64,000 bases of DNA from NCBI RefSeq assembly GCF_003014595.1, contig NZ_PYGK01000022.1:37623-101622 (forward strand). Reading direction: 5' to 3'. This document shows positions 26,453 through 36,742 of this stretch, piece by piece; the first letter of the stretch is position 1, and each line of letters starts with the position of its first letter. The notes under the pieces were generated by a model. It worked only from the letters and a program-made list of their open reading frames with translations. It was not told the origin of the DNA and searched no databases. Origin of the DNA: Chitinophaga ginsengisoli (GTDB lineage Bacteria > Bacteroidota > Bacteroidia > Chitinophagales > Chitinophagaceae). Position numbers and translations under genes: made by a program.

Positions 26453-26548
26453 TCTCCGCAAATTATGCGGTGAATATACGCCTAATTCAACTGAAGACAG
26501 CTTTATTCTCCGCATAATCTGCGGAGAATAAGCCATATAATCTCCGCA
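26451..26548. repeat. Tandem palindromes over the fic start, likely operators
   Basis: Palindrome 1 (26503-26531) has perfect 12-bp arms TTATTCTCCGCA/TGCGGAGAATAA around five bases. Palindrome 2 (26451-26475) has arms ATTCTCCGCA/TGCGGTGAAT around five bases, with one mismatch. The centres are 54 bp apart. A half copy, ATCTCCGCA, lies at 26540-26548. Palindrome 2 covers the chosen fic start codon, so a bound regulator would block expression. The Fic C-terminal winged helix could itself be the binder (inference). Confidence 0.6.
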
Positions 26549-26670
26549 AAACCCATCCAGCTAAAATTCTTTATGAAATTCCTCCCACTACTTGTTATTT
26601 TTACTGATACAGCTATTAAACAAATGATTGTCAATTAACTTAACATAATAGAATCTTATCAACAGGTCCA

Positions 26671-29094
26671 ATGAGAACGAAAAACATCGCTATTCCCCGG
26701 AGTTATCTTATGGTTTTCACCATGATACTCGGGTTAGGCTCACCAGCCCTGGGGCAGGTCAAAAAAGGAAATACCAGCACGGTCCTCTACAAAAACGCTT
26801 CAGCACCGGTTGACGCCCGGGTAAAAGACCTGCTGAAACGCATGACGCTGGAGGAAAAAGTAGGGCAATTGTGTACCCTGCTGGGATGGGATATGTACGA
26901 TAAGAAAGGTGATTCCGTGGGTGTCAGCGAAGCATTTAAGACAGTGATCTCCAAACGTTATATCGGTAGCTTCTGGGCTACTTTAAGGGCCGATCCCTGG
27001 ACAAAGAAAACATTGGTAACCGGTTTAACGCCGAAATTGTCAGCAAAGGCAACCAATGCCCTCCAGAAATATATGATGGAAAATACCCGCCTGGGTATCC
27101 CGCTTTTGCTGGCAGAAGAATGTCCGCATGGACACATGGCTATTGGAACTACTGTCTTTTCTACATCCATCGGTCAGGCCAGCACCTGGGACCCGGCCCT
27201 GATCCAGGAGATGGCGGCTACTATCGCGAAAGAAGCCCGTTTACAGGGTGCACATATTGGTTACGGCCCTGTATTGGACCTCGTGCGTGAGCCCCGCTGG
27301 TCCAGGCTGGAAGAAACCTATGGAGAAGATCCTTACCTGATCAGCCAGATGGGTATCTCGATGGTAAAAGGTTTCCAGGGTAATAATATCAATTCCGGCA
27401 GCAATGTGATCTCAACATTGAAACATTTCACAGCATATGGTTCTCCTGAAGGCGGCCATAACGGAGGTATCGCATTGACCGGTCTGAGAGACCTGTATTC
27501 ATCTTACCTGCCTCCCTTCCAGGCAGCTATCAAGGCGGGTGCCTTGTCTATTATGGCGTCTTACAATTCTATTGATGGGGTACCATGCAGCTCCAACAGC
27601 TTCCTGCTGAAAGATGTACTGGTGAAACAATGGGGCTTCAGAGGCTTCACGGTGTCTGACCTGGGTGGTATTCCCGGTGTACGCTCCAACCACCACGTGG
27701 CCGCTACTATGGAAGAAGCAGCAACACTGTCTATCAATGCCGGCCTGGATGCAGACCTGGGAGGTGAAGCCTACGGCGACGCTTTAATGAAAGCAGTGAA
27801 TGAGAAGAAAGTAACCATGGCTACCCTCGATACCGCTGTGGCACATGTACTCAGACTGAAATTCGCCATGGGATTATTCGAGCATCCTTACGTTGATGCA
27901 GATGTAGCAGAAAAATCAGTGGGTACAGCTGAAAATAAAGCATTGGCCAAACGCGTAGCAGCTGAATCCATCGTACTGATGAAGAATGAAAACGGATTAT
28001 TGCCCTTAAATAAGGCCATTAAGCACCTGGCTGTGATCGGACCTAATGCTGATAACATTTACAACCAGCTGGGCGATTATACCGCTCCGCAGTCCCAGGA
28101 AAAGATAGTGACCGTACTGGAAGGTATTAAAGCTAAAGTATCTCCTGATACAAAGGTAACCTATGTAAAAGGCTGTGCTATCCGCGATACCGCTCATTCC
28201 AGCATCAATGAAGCTGTTGCCGCCGCCCAGCAGGCGGATGCGGTAGTGATAGTATTGGGTGGTTCCAGCGCACGCGATTTCGAAACTTCTTACCAGAGCA
28301 CAGGCGCTGCAGAGGTGAAGTCAGCAGAAGTGGCCGTAAGTGATATGGAAAGCGGAGAAGGATATGACAGGGTAAGCCTTGACCTGATGGGTTTACAATC
28401 CCGTTTGCTGGAACGTATCATGGCTACCGGCAAACCAGTCGTGCTGGTACTGATTGAAGGCCGTCCGCTGAATATCAACTGGGCTGCCCAACACGTACCT
28501 GCTATTGTGAATGCATGGTATCCTGGCCAGGAAGGTGGCAATGCTGTTGCTGATGTACTCTTTGGCGACTACAATCCTGCCGGCCGTTTACCTGTTTCCA
28601 TTCCTAAGTCTGTAGGGCAATTGCCAGTGTATTATAACTACAAAAGTGCATCAAGGCATGACTATGTGGAAATGGATGCAAAACCTTTGTACAGCTTCGG
28701 CCATGGCTTAAGCTATTCTACTTTCGACTATCAGGACCTGAAAGCGAATGTACAGGCAACAGGCAATAACCTGAAAGTGTCTGTTACCTTCACCCTGAAG
28801 AATACCAGCAAGGTAGCAGGCGATGAAGTAGCGCAGTTGTACATCCGTGATGATGCCAGCTCTGTTGTTACCGCAGTAAAACAACTGAAGAAATTCAAAC
28901 GTATACATCTGGCGGCAGGCGAACAACAGGCTGTTACTTTTGAACTCTTACCTGAAGATCTGAAATTGCTGAATGTCGATATGAAATGGGTAGTAGAACC
29001 AGGTACCTTTAGCGTAATGGTGGGTGCTTCCTCTGAAGATATCCGTTTAAAAGGCAGCTTCGAAGTAAAGCAACAGGTATTGTGTAAATATTGA
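26671..29094 (+). CDS. Secreted GH3 beta-glucosidase-type glycoside hydrolase
   Basis: The 807-residue protein has a signal peptide (about residues 1-29, ending SPALGQ). The GH3 barrel domain contains MTLEEKVGQLC, the substrate-binding LKHFTAYGSPEGG (Lys-His) and the nucleophile Asp330 in FTVSDLGGI. A GH3 C-terminal alpha/beta domain follows (VLIEGRPLNINWAAQHVPAI, VNAWYPGQEGG), then a fibronectin-III-like domain (VSVTFTLKNTSKVAGDEVAQ). It should cleave beta-linked glucosides or related sugars in the periplasm or outside. The exact linkage is not readable. A strong terminator follows. Confidence 0.93.
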   Translation: MRTKNIAIPRSYLMVFTMILGLGSPALGQVKKGNTSTVLYKNASAPVDARVKDLLKRMTLEEKVGQLCTLLGWDMYDKKGDSVGVSEAFKTVISKRYIGSFWATLRADPWTKKTLVTGLTPKLSAKATNALQKYMMENTRLGIPLLLAEECPHGHMAIGTTVFSTSIGQASTWDPALIQEMAATIAKEARLQGAHIGYGPVLDLVREPRWSRLEETYGEDPYLISQMGISMVKGFQGNNINSGSNVISTLKHFTAYGSPEGGHNGGIALTGLRDLYSSYLPPFQAAIKAGALSIMASYNSIDGVPCSSNSFLLKDVLVKQWGFRGFTVSDLGGIPGVRSNHHVAATMEEAATLSINAGLDADLGGEAYGDALMKAVNEKKVTMATLDTAVAHVLRLKFAMGLFEHPYVDADVAEKSVGTAENKALAKRVAAESIVLMKNENGLLPLNKAIKHLAVIGPNADNIYNQLGDYTAPQSQEKIVTVLEGIKAKVSPDTKVTYVKGCAIRDTAHSSINEAVAAAQQADAVVIVLGGSSARDFETSYQSTGAAEVKSAEVAVSDMESGEGYDRVSLDLMGLQSRLLERIMATGKPVVLVLIEGRPLNINWAAQHVPAIVNAWYPGQEGGNAVADVLFGDYNPAGRLPVSIPKSVGQLPVYYNYKSASRHDYVEMDAKPLYSFGHGLSYSTFDYQDLKANVQATGNNLKVSVTFTLKNTSKVAGDEVAQLYIRDDASSVVTAVKQLKKFKRIHLAAGEQQAVTFELLPEDLKLLNVDMKWVVEPGTFSVMVGASSEDIRLKGSFEVKQQVLCKY

Positions 29095-29116
29095 TCTGTC
29101 GTAAATAACAATAATA

Positions 29117-29153
29117 AAAATAGCCATCGCATTTGTACGCGATGGCTATTTTT
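29117..29153. terminator. Strong bidirectional intrinsic terminator
   Basis: AAAATAGCCATCGC (29117-29130) pairs with GCGATGGCTATTTTT (29139-29153), with an eight-base loop and an A/T flank on both sides. It lies between the convergent GH3 and kinase genes. Confidence 0.85.
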
Positions 29154-29168
29154 ATACTATGAATATTG

Positions 29169-30491
29169 CTAGGTTATACTAAGATTCATCGGCAGCAATT
29201 GCTTCTCTGGAATACCGATTATAAATGTCGCACCGTTATCGATCTCGCTTGTTGCTGTAATAAATCCATTGTGTTGCTCCATGATCTTCTTGCAGATAGA
29301 CAATCCGATACCTGTACCTTCTATTTCATGATAACTGTGCAGTCTCTTGAACACAACGAAAATATCTTCCACGTACTGGCTTTCGAAACCAATACCATTA
29401 TCTGTCACAAAGATCTTGTAATACCTACCATTGTCTCTTTCACTCATATACTGATGATCCGGCGCAGTCACCATCTCCGCATAAATATGCACTTCCGGCG
29501 GCACTTCCTTTTTCCGGAATTTCAATGCATTACTGATAAGATTATAGAATACCTGTCGCATTAACGTAGGGATCACCTGTAAGGAAGGCAAGGTCTCGAT
29601 CTGAATCCGGGCATTCGTTTGCTGTATTTTGATCTCCAGCTCTGTCAGCGCTTCTTTCACAAGCTCATTCAGATCACACTGCATAAAGTCGCCTCCCTGT
29701 ATGGAATGACGGGAAAACCGTAACAGATCGCTCACCAGCTGCTGCATACGGATAGTTGCATTTGTGATCTTCTGTACATATCTATCTACTTCCCCTTCAC
29801 CACTTTTCTTTTGCAGGATCATATCGCTGAAGACCCTGATCTTACGTAAAGGTTCCTGCAGGTCATGAGACGCTATGTAGGCAAACCTGTCCAGCTCTTC
29901 GTTCACTGCCTTCAGGTGTATGTTATTCTGCAACAGCTGCTGGTTCAGTTCGCGTACCCTGATTTCAGAAGCCTCCCTCTCCACTATTTCCCGTTGCAGG
30001 GAAGCATTTGCCAGCAGTAGTTTCTGCTCCTGTGCTATGAGAGACTGCGTTTTACGGTATAGCTCTACGAACAGTCCCACCTTTATACGCAACAGCTCAG
30101 GATTAATAGGTTTATAGATAAAATCTACCGCACCTACCCTATATCCCTTAAAAATGGCCTCTTCTTCATGGCTGTGTGCTGTAATAAAGATGATCGGAAT
30201 CTCTTTCAGTTTATCCCGTTGATAAATAAGTGCAGCCGTTTCAAAACCGTTCATTTCAGGCATCTGCACATCCATTAGTATCAATGAGAAATCGAATTCC
30301 TTCAACAGGATCTTCAGTGCAGCCCTTCCCGAGCTGGCTTTTATGATCGTATAGCTTTCCCTTTCCAGGATGGATTCTATAGACAATAAATTATCCGGCC
30401 GGTCATCAACAACCAATATTTTAATTAAGCCTTGGTCCTGCAAAATTGTTCGATTTTCAAATGAATACTTTAAATCTATCGGTATAGCCAT
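29169..30491 (-). CDS. Hybrid signalling protein: N-terminal receiver plus histidine kinase
   Basis: The 440-residue cytosolic protein has a receiver domain (about 23-140) with D29/D30 and phospho-Asp74 (LILMDVQMPEMNG). A coiled coil (about 150-200) follows. The kinase core has phospho-His209 in AYIASHDLQEPLRKIR, NLISNALKF, VTDNGIGFESQY and GTGIGLSICKKIM. It lacks membrane segments and so probably takes input from another kinase. Its start overlaps the end of the giant HAMP-repeat kinase by 16 bases, so the two are co-transcribed and likely form a relay. Confidence 0.92.
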   Translation of the reverse strand: MAIPIDLKYSFENRTILQDQGLIKILVVDDRPDNLLSIESILERESYTIIKASSGRAALKILLKEFDFSLILMDVQMPEMNGFETAALIYQRDKLKEIPIIFITAHSHEEEAIFKGYRVGAVDFIYKPINPELLRIKVGLFVELYRKTQSLIAQEQKLLLANASLQREIVEREASEIRVRELNQQLLQNNIHLKAVNEELDRFAYIASHDLQEPLRKIRVFSDMILQKKSGEGEVDRYVQKITNATIRMQQLVSDLLRFSRHSIQGGDFMQCDLNELVKEALTELEIKIQQTNARIQIETLPSLQVIPTLMRQVFYNLISNALKFRKKEVPPEVHIYAEMVTAPDHQYMSERDNGRYYKIFVTDNGIGFESQYVEDIFVVFKRLHSYHEIEGTGIGLSICKKIMEQHNGFITATSEIDNGATFIIGIPEKQLLPMNLSIT

Positions 30492-33400
30492 ACACGCATC
30501 AGCGACAGCAATTGATCGATTTTTAATGGTTTGGTAATATAATCAGATGCCCCCGCTTCCAGGCATTTCTCCCTATCGCCTTTCATGGCTTTTGCCGTTA
30601 CAGCAATAATGGGCAATGCACTGTTTTTATGCTCCCTTCTGATCTTTTGCATCGTTTCATAGCCATCCATTTCAGGCATCATAATATCCATCAACACAAT
30701 ATCAATATCACTGTTCTCACTAAGAATGTTCATTGCCTCCTTACCACTTTCCGCCGTAATCGTATTAATATGGAATCTTTCAAATGCAGTGGTCAATGCA
30801 AAGAGATTACGTACATCATCATCTACTACCAGTACATTCTTATGGATCAGTACATCTTTCTGGGAACGGAGATCTTCGATCAGTTTTCTCTTTTCCGGTA
30901 ACAGGGACTGGTGATTAATGTGCAGCTGCATCACCGTTTCTTCCAGTAACAGGTCAAGGGAATTAACGCCTTTCAGCAGTATTTTATTTGCATACTGTTT
31001 TAGTTTTGATTTTTCACTAGTGGAAAAATCCTTCGCCGAATATACGATCACCGGAGTTGAATTATGCCGGTTCACAGTATTCATGTTAGCCACGAACTCC
31101 GCCCCGTCAATATCCGGCAGCATATAATCTGCAATGATACAATCATATACTGTATTATTCACCCGTTCGATCGCAGCTTTTCCATTTTCTACAAATTCCA
31201 TTTCTATCAGATCGCCATTATCCAGTATCCTGGCTATCTGTGACGCATCCGGCTCATTATCTTCAACGACCAACACTTTTTTCGTTTTCCGGCTGTCGTG
31301 TTCCATGATGTTCGCAAACAATACATTTAATGATTCTGCTTTCAGTGGCTTCAGGCTAAAGCTTCTGGCGCCACGGTGCATCGCCAGTAAACGGTTTTCT
31401 TCTCCGGAAATCAGGTGAATAGGAATGTGCCGTAGATTAATATCATTCTTAAAGAGATCCAATACTCTCCATCCGCTTGCATCCGGCAGTTTTACATCCA
31501 GTGTCACGGCAATCGGATTATATTTATTTGTCAGGTCGAACACATCTCCGAAACTGGTGGCGACCACTACCTTGAGCCCCATCTCATGTGCTTTCTCCAG
31601 CATGATCTTGGCGAAGCGTACATCATCTTCCACGATCAGCACTACTTTATCCGTATCGATAATGTGTGTCCGGTCATCCCCTATTTCATTGATGATCTCA
31701 TTCAGTCCTTCCAGGTCCTTTGTTTCAGGCAGTTTCACGCCTGGTATAGATTGTATGAGAGTAGTCTCATATCCCTCCGGTAACTGGTATTGTCCTACTG
31801 TCAGGCTGCTTTGTTTTTCCCTTCTGATAGTAGCAGGATTATATTGCAGCGGCAGGAACAGTGTAAAAGTACTACCCCGGCCCACTTCACTCACCAGTTC
31901 AATGGAACCACCCAGCAGGTCTGCCAGACCGCGGCTGATGGACAGTCCAAGACCGGTACCGCCATATTTACGGCTGGTAGAACCTTCCGCTTGCTGGAAG
32001 GCTTCGAAGATGATATTCTGCTTATCTTTCGAAATACCTATTCCCGTATCCCTGATCTCGAAGGCCACCACTTTGTCCGCACTTTCCAGGCTTTCATTGA
32101 TCATACGCCAGCTACGTTTCGCTTCATAGATACGGAGTCTCACTTCTCCTTTTTCTGTGAATTTAAACGCATTGGAAAGCAGGTTTTTCAGGATCTGGTT
32201 CAGACGCTGTACATCCGTTTCCAGGGATGCCGGTAACTGGTCATCCATATCAATACGGAAGCGTAGACTCTTACTTTCTGATACGTGTTTAAAGGTAGTC
32301 TCCACAAAAGACACCACCTCGCTGAAACGTACCTTGATAAAGTCTGTGGAAATATAACCGGATTCGATCTTCGACAGGTCGAGGATATCATTGATCAGCT
32401 GAATGAGGTCATCACCACAACTATGAATCGTTTTAGCGTAACGCACCTGTTTTTCATTCAGATTACCATCATGGTTCTCGTACAGCTGTTGCGCAAGGAT
32501 CAGCAGGGAGTTCAACGGCGTACGTAACTCGTGCGACATATTAGCCAGGAACTCTGATTTATACTTGGAAGTAAGCTGCAACTGTTCTGCTTTTTCTTCC
32601 AGTGATTTCCTTGCTTCTTCCACCTCCTTGTTCTTCTCTTCTACTTCCTCTTTCTGTTTCACCAGCAGGTGGGCTTTGTCCTGCAGCTCTTCGTTCGTAC
32701 GCCTTAATTCATCTGCCAGTGACTGGGATTGTTCCAGCAGGTCTTCCGTTCTGGAGTTCGCTTCGATCGTATTCAATACGATACCGATACTTTCCGTCAG
32801 CTGACTGAGGAAGTCCAGGTGTGTCTGGCTGAACATATCGAAGGAGGCTAGTTCTATCACCGCCTTGATCTGTGTTTCAAACAGTACAGGCAGCACGATC
32901 AGGTTCACCGGTGTAGCTTCTCCCAGGCCGGAGCTGATCTTGATATAATTGGAAGGTACGTTGGTCAGCAGAATACGTTCTTTCTCCACGGCACATTGTC
33001 CTACAAGACCCTGGCCGAGTGCAAATTCACGGGAGATGCCTACCTCACTACCATAAGCGTATGCTGCAAATAATTTCAGTTTTGGATTTTCCAGGTTCTC
33101 TTCCTGTTCCAGGATGTAGAACATCCCTTTCTGTGCGTTCACCACCTGCGCCAGCTCCGAAAGGATACGGCGGGTTACCGTGTTCAGGTCTTTCTGCCCC
33201 TGCAGCATCTGTGTGAACTTGGCCAGGTTGGATTTCAGCCAGTCCTGTTCCTGGTTACGCAGGGTTGTCTGTTTCAGGTTGGCGATCATCTGGTTAATGG
33301 TATCCTTCAGTTCTTCCACCTCACCTTTCGCTTCCACACGGATCATCTGGGTAAGATCACCTTTCGTTACCGCCGATGCCACCGCAGAGATAGCACGTAC

Positions 33401-36400
33401 CTGGGTAGTGAGGTTTTCTGCCAGCTGGTTCACGTTTTCAGTCAGGTTCTTCCAGATACCGGAAGCGCCAGGCACACTTGCCTGACCACCCAGTCGTCCT
33501 TCCACACCCACCTCACGGGCCACCGTTGTTACCTGGTCAGCAAACAACGCCAGCGTATCGATCATTTCATTGATAGTCTCTGTCAACTGGGCCACCTCAC
33601 CACGGGATACAATAGACAACTTCTGTTTCAGGTTACCGGTAGCCACGGCAGTTACCACTTTAGCGATACCACGCACCTGGTTGGTCAGGTTGGATGCCAT
33701 CATGTTCACAGAGTCTGTCAGGTCCTTCCAGGTACCTCCCACACCCTGTACTTCTGCCTGACCACCCAGCTTACCCTCCGTACCCACCTCACGGGCCACA
33801 CGGGTCACCTCGAAGGCGAAGGAGTTCAGCTGGTCCACCATGGTATTGATGGTATTTTTCAGATCGAGGATTTCACCTTTTACGTCTATCGTTACTTTCT
33901 TGGACAGGTCACCGGAGGCCACCGCTTTCGTTACCTCAGCAATGTTACGCACCTGCGAAGTCAGGTTACCGGTCATCTGGTTTACGGAGTCCGTCAGGTC
34001 TTTCCAGGTACCAGCAACACCCGGTACGAATGCCTGACCACCCAGTTTACCATCGGTACCCACCTCACGGGCTACACGCGTTACCTCGGAGGCGAATGCA
34101 CGCAGCTGGTCCACCATCGTATTCAGCGTTTCTTTCAGCTGCAGGATCTCTCCACGTACGTCCACCGTAATCTTACGGGACATATCCCCATTTGCCACCG
34201 CAATGGCCACATCGGCAATGTTACGTACCTGGGCCGTCAGGTTACCCGCCATCTGGTTTACAGAGTCGGTCAGGTCTTTCCAGGTACCTCCTACGCCCGG
34301 CACGAATGCCTGACCACCCAGTTTACCGTCGGTACCTACCTCACGCGCCACACGCGTTACCTCAGAGGCGAATGCGCGCAGCTGTTCCACCATGGTATTG
34401 ATGGTATTCTTCAGTTCAAGGATCTCTCCTTTAACGTCTACTTCAATTTTACGGGACAAGTCACCGTTTGCCACTGCTGTAGTTACCTCAGCGATGTTAC
34501 GTACCTGCGATGTCAGGTTGGACGCCATGATATTCACGGAGTCCGTCAAGTCTTTCCACAAACCTTCCACACCAGGTACATCTGCCTGTCCGCCGAGCTT
34601 ACCTTCAGAACCCACCTCACGTGCCACACGGAACACCTCCGAACCGAATGAGTTTAGCTGGTCCACCATCGTGTTGATCGTATTCTTCAGCTCCAGGATC
34701 TCTCCCTTTACGTCCACGGTGATCTTACGTGACAGGTCACCTTTCGCTACTGCTGTCGTCACCTCAGCGATGTTACGCACCTGTGCCGTCAGGTTAGATC
34801 CCATCTGGTTTACAGATTCTGTCAGGTCTTTCCAGGTACCACCCACACCCTGCACTTTCGCCTGACCACCTAGCTTACCTTCTGTACCTACCTCCAGGGC
34901 CACACGGGTCACCTCAGAGGCGAAGGAGTTCAGCTGGTCCACCATCGTGTTGATCGTCTTTTTCAGCTCCAGGATCTCTCCCTCTACGTTCACCGTGATC
35001 TTTTTGGACAGGTCACCATTTGCCACCGCCGTCGTTACCTCAGCGATGTTACGCACCTGGGCCGTCAGGTTGGACCCCATCTGATTCACAGAATCCGTCA
35101 GGTCTTTCCAGGTACCACCCACACCCTGCACTTTCGCCTGACCACCCAGCTTACCTTCCGTACCTACCTCCAGGGCCACACGGGTCACCTCAGAAGCGAA
35201 GGAGTTCAGCTGATCCACCATCGTATTGATCGTATTTTTCAGTTCGAGGATTTCTCCCTTCACATCCACGGTGATCTTACGCGACAGGTCACCTTTCGCC
35301 ACCGCCGTTGTTACGTCTGCGATGTTACGCACCTGTGCTGTCAGGTTGCCCGCCATCTGGTTTACGGAGTCTGTCAGGTCTTTCCACACACCACCAACGC
35401 CTTTTACTGTTGCCTGGCCTCCCAGTTTACCTTCCGACCCCACCTCACGCGCCACACGCGTTACCTCAACAGAGAAGGAGTTCAGCTGGTCCACCATCGT
35501 GTTCATGGTGTTTTTCAGCTCCAGGATCTCCCCGCGCACATCCACGGTGATCTTACGCGACAGGTCACCTCTCGCTACCGCCGTTGTTACTTCTGCGATG
35601 TTACGCACCTGACCTGTCAGGTTGGACGCCATCTGGTTCACGGAGTCTGTCAGGTCCTTCCAGGTACCTGCTACCCCTTTTACCTCTGCCTGGCCACCAA
35701 GCTTACCATCCGTACCCACCTCACGCGCCACACGCGTTACCTCAGATGAGAAGGAATTCAACTGGTCCACCATGGTGTTGATCGTATCTTTCAGTTCAAG
35801 GATCTCTCCCTGTACGTCTACTGTAATTTTCTTGGAGAGGTCACCCTTCGCCACCGCTGTAGTCACATCAGCGATATTACGCACCTGTGCCGTTAGGTTA
35901 CCCGCCATCTGGTTTACAGAGTCGGTCAGGTCTTTCCACACCCCTGCCACATCTTTTACTTTTGCCTGTCCGCCCAGCTTACCTTCGGAACCTACCTCAC
36001 GGGCCACACGCGTTACCTCGCGGGAGAAGAGGTTCAGCTGTTTCACCATCCCGTTCACTTCAGTGGCAATACGTGCAAATTCACCCTGCAGTATGTGGTC
36101 CTCTATCTGTAACGGCATTTCCTGCGAAAGATTTCCTTTCGCCACAGAGCTGATCACATGTGCTATTTCGATAGTAGGATGTACGAGATCCGAGATCAAT
36201 GTATTAATGGAGAGTACCGCGGTATCCCAGGATCCTTTCGCCGTACGGGGCATCACCACCCGGTGGTTCAGACGTCCCATTTTCCCAATGGTGTTCCGGG
36301 CCAGGGTCAATTCTTCTACCAACGTTTCGTTCAGGGAAATGATCTCATTGACGGTATCACAGATCTTACCACTTAACCCAATGCTGTCTGCCGGCATCCT

Positions 36401-36589
36401 GGCTGAGAAATTGCCACTTCTGACCTCCGACAAAATTTGTAACAGCTGGCGCAAATCTAATTCATCAGCCACTGGTGCCTGAACCTGTTTCGTTTGTTTT
36501 TTGCTCTTTGTTGTGGAAGTTTGTGGACTTTTTTCCACAACCTTTTCGGACAAGGCCGCATTATCGGGACTTTTTCTCCGCGTGTTCAT
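30476..36589 (-). CDS. Giant cytosolic poly-HAMP hybrid histidine kinase with three receivers
   Basis: The 2037-residue protein has no membrane segment. After a basic, disordered start (1-40) come HAMP-like segments and then ten 92-residue repeats (about 203-1122), each containing VNQMAxNLTxQVRNIAxVT and GEILELKxTINTMVDQL. A GAF domain (about 1145-1285) and a long coiled coil precede the kinase core: His1353 in FLANMSHELRTPLNSLL, then DTGIGISKDKQN and GTGLGLSISRGLAD. Three receivers follow at about 1645-1760 (TLDVKLPDASG), 1775-1890 (IIADYMLPDIDG) and 1925-2035 (VLMDIMMPEMDG). The layout matches group III (Nik1-type) kinases, which respond to osmotic or similar stress in fungi. Confidence 0.93.
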   Translation of the reverse strand: MNTRRKSPDNAALSEKVVEKSPQTSTTKSKKQTKQVQAPVADELDLRQLLQILSEVRSGNFSARMPADSIGLSGKICDTVNEIISLNETLVEELTLARNTIGKMGRLNHRVVMPRTAKGSWDTAVLSINTLISDLVHPTIEIAHVISSVAKGNLSQEMPLQIEDHILQGEFARIATEVNGMVKQLNLFSREVTRVAREVGSEGKLGGQAKVKDVAGVWKDLTDSVNQMAGNLTAQVRNIADVTTAVAKGDLSKKITVDVQGEILELKDTINTMVDQLNSFSSEVTRVAREVGTDGKLGGQAEVKGVAGTWKDLTDSVNQMASNLTGQVRNIAEVTTAVARGDLSRKITVDVRGEILELKNTMNTMVDQLNSFSVEVTRVAREVGSEGKLGGQATVKGVGGVWKDLTDSVNQMAGNLTAQVRNIADVTTAVAKGDLSRKITVDVKGEILELKNTINTMVDQLNSFASEVTRVALEVGTEGKLGGQAKVQGVGGTWKDLTDSVNQMGSNLTAQVRNIAEVTTAVANGDLSKKITVNVEGEILELKKTINTMVDQLNSFASEVTRVALEVGTEGKLGGQAKVQGVGGTWKDLTESVNQMGSNLTAQVRNIAEVTTAVAKGDLSRKITVDVKGEILELKNTINTMVDQLNSFGSEVFRVAREVGSEGKLGGQADVPGVEGLWKDLTDSVNIMASNLTSQVRNIAEVTTAVANGDLSRKIEVDVKGEILELKNTINTMVEQLRAFASEVTRVAREVGTDGKLGGQAFVPGVGGTWKDLTDSVNQMAGNLTAQVRNIADVAIAVANGDMSRKITVDVRGEILQLKETLNTMVDQLRAFASEVTRVAREVGTDGKLGGQAFVPGVAGTWKDLTDSVNQMTGNLTSQVRNIAEVTKAVASGDLSKKVTIDVKGEILDLKNTINTMVDQLNSFAFEVTRVAREVGTEGKLGGQAEVQGVGGTWKDLTDSVNMMASNLTNQVRGIAKVVTAVATGNLKQKLSIVSRGEVAQLTETINEMIDTLALFADQVTTVAREVGVEGRLGGQASVPGASGIWKNLTENVNQLAENLTTQVRAISAVASAVTKGDLTQMIRVEAKGEVEELKDTINQMIANLKQTTLRNQEQDWLKSNLAKFTQMLQGQKDLNTVTRRILSELAQVVNAQKGMFYILEQEENLENPKLKLFAAYAYGSEVGISREFALGQGLVGQCAVEKERILLTNVPSNYIKISSGLGEATPVNLIVLPVLFETQIKAVIELASFDMFSQTHLDFLSQLTESIGIVLNTIEANSRTEDLLEQSQSLADELRRTNEELQDKAHLLVKQKEEVEEKNKEVEEARKSLEEKAEQLQLTSKYKSEFLANMSHELRTPLNSLLILAQQLYENHDGNLNEKQVRYAKTIHSCGDDLIQLINDILDLSKIESGYISTDFIKVRFSEVVSFVETTFKHVSESKSLRFRIDMDDQLPASLETDVQRLNQILKNLLSNAFKFTEKGEVRLRIYEAKRSWRMINESLESADKVVAFEIRDTGIGISKDKQNIIFEAFQQAEGSTSRKYGGTGLGLSISRGLADLLGGSIELVSEVGRGSTFTLFLPLQYNPATIRREKQSSLTVGQYQLPEGYETTLIQSIPGVKLPETKDLEGLNEIINEIGDDRTHIIDTDKVVLIVEDDVRFAKIMLEKAHEMGLKVVVATSFGDVFDLTNKYNPIAVTLDVKLPDASGWRVLDLFKNDINLRHIPIHLISGEENRLLAMHRGARSFSLKPLKAESLNVLFANIMEHDSRKTKKVLVVEDNEPDASQIARILDNGDLIEMEFVENGKAAIERVNNTVYDCIIADYMLPDIDGAEFVANMNTVNRHNSTPVIVYSAKDFSTSEKSKLKQYANKILLKGVNSLDLLLEETVMQLHINHQSLLPEKRKLIEDLRSQKDVLIHKNVLVVDDDVRNLFALTTAFERFHINTITAESGKEAMNILSENSDIDIVLMDIMMPEMDGYETMQKIRREHKNSALPIIAVTAKAMKGDREKCLEAGASDYITKPLKIDQLLSLMRVWLYR
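33224..35983 (-). repeat. Ten tandem 276-bp coding repeats (HAMP units)
   Basis: The DNA repeats with a 276-bp period (92 codons) inside the kinase gene. Each unit begins with codons for G(K/R)LGGQA. Units 4 and 5 are nearly identical in protein sequence, while units 9 and 10 have diverged most. Such similarity makes unit gain or loss by recombination possible and may cause assembly errors here. Confidence 0.9.
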
Positions 36590-36711
36590 GATACAAGGTG
36601 TTAGCTGATGCTATGTATACAAATCAATTTTTCTCTAAGTTGTGTTTACAGTTCTAAGGGAACTTAGTTCTATACCATATAGATGCTATGTAATATGTGG
36701 TTTGAAGTAAG

Positions 36712-36719
36712 TACTTTTG
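36712..36719 (+). promoter_or_regulatory. -7 promoter box before the single-domain receiver gene
   Basis: TACTTTTG fits the Bacteroidota TAnnTTTG box and lies 23 bp before the ATG at 36743. A clear -33 element was not seen. Confidence 0.4.
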
Positions 36720-36742
36720 TTTCCATAAAAACAACTTAACAA

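Noticed and set aside
33224..35983. Regular repeats considered as CRISPR or a satellite array
   Set aside because: The 276-bp period stays in frame and encodes HAMP units throughout; there are no short repeats with unique spacers.
33180..36482. Many plus-strand frames opposite the HAMP repeats, some repeating each other
   Set aside because: Their repetition follows from the 276-bp repeats of the kinase gene; the peptides are Ser/Pro-rich shadows.
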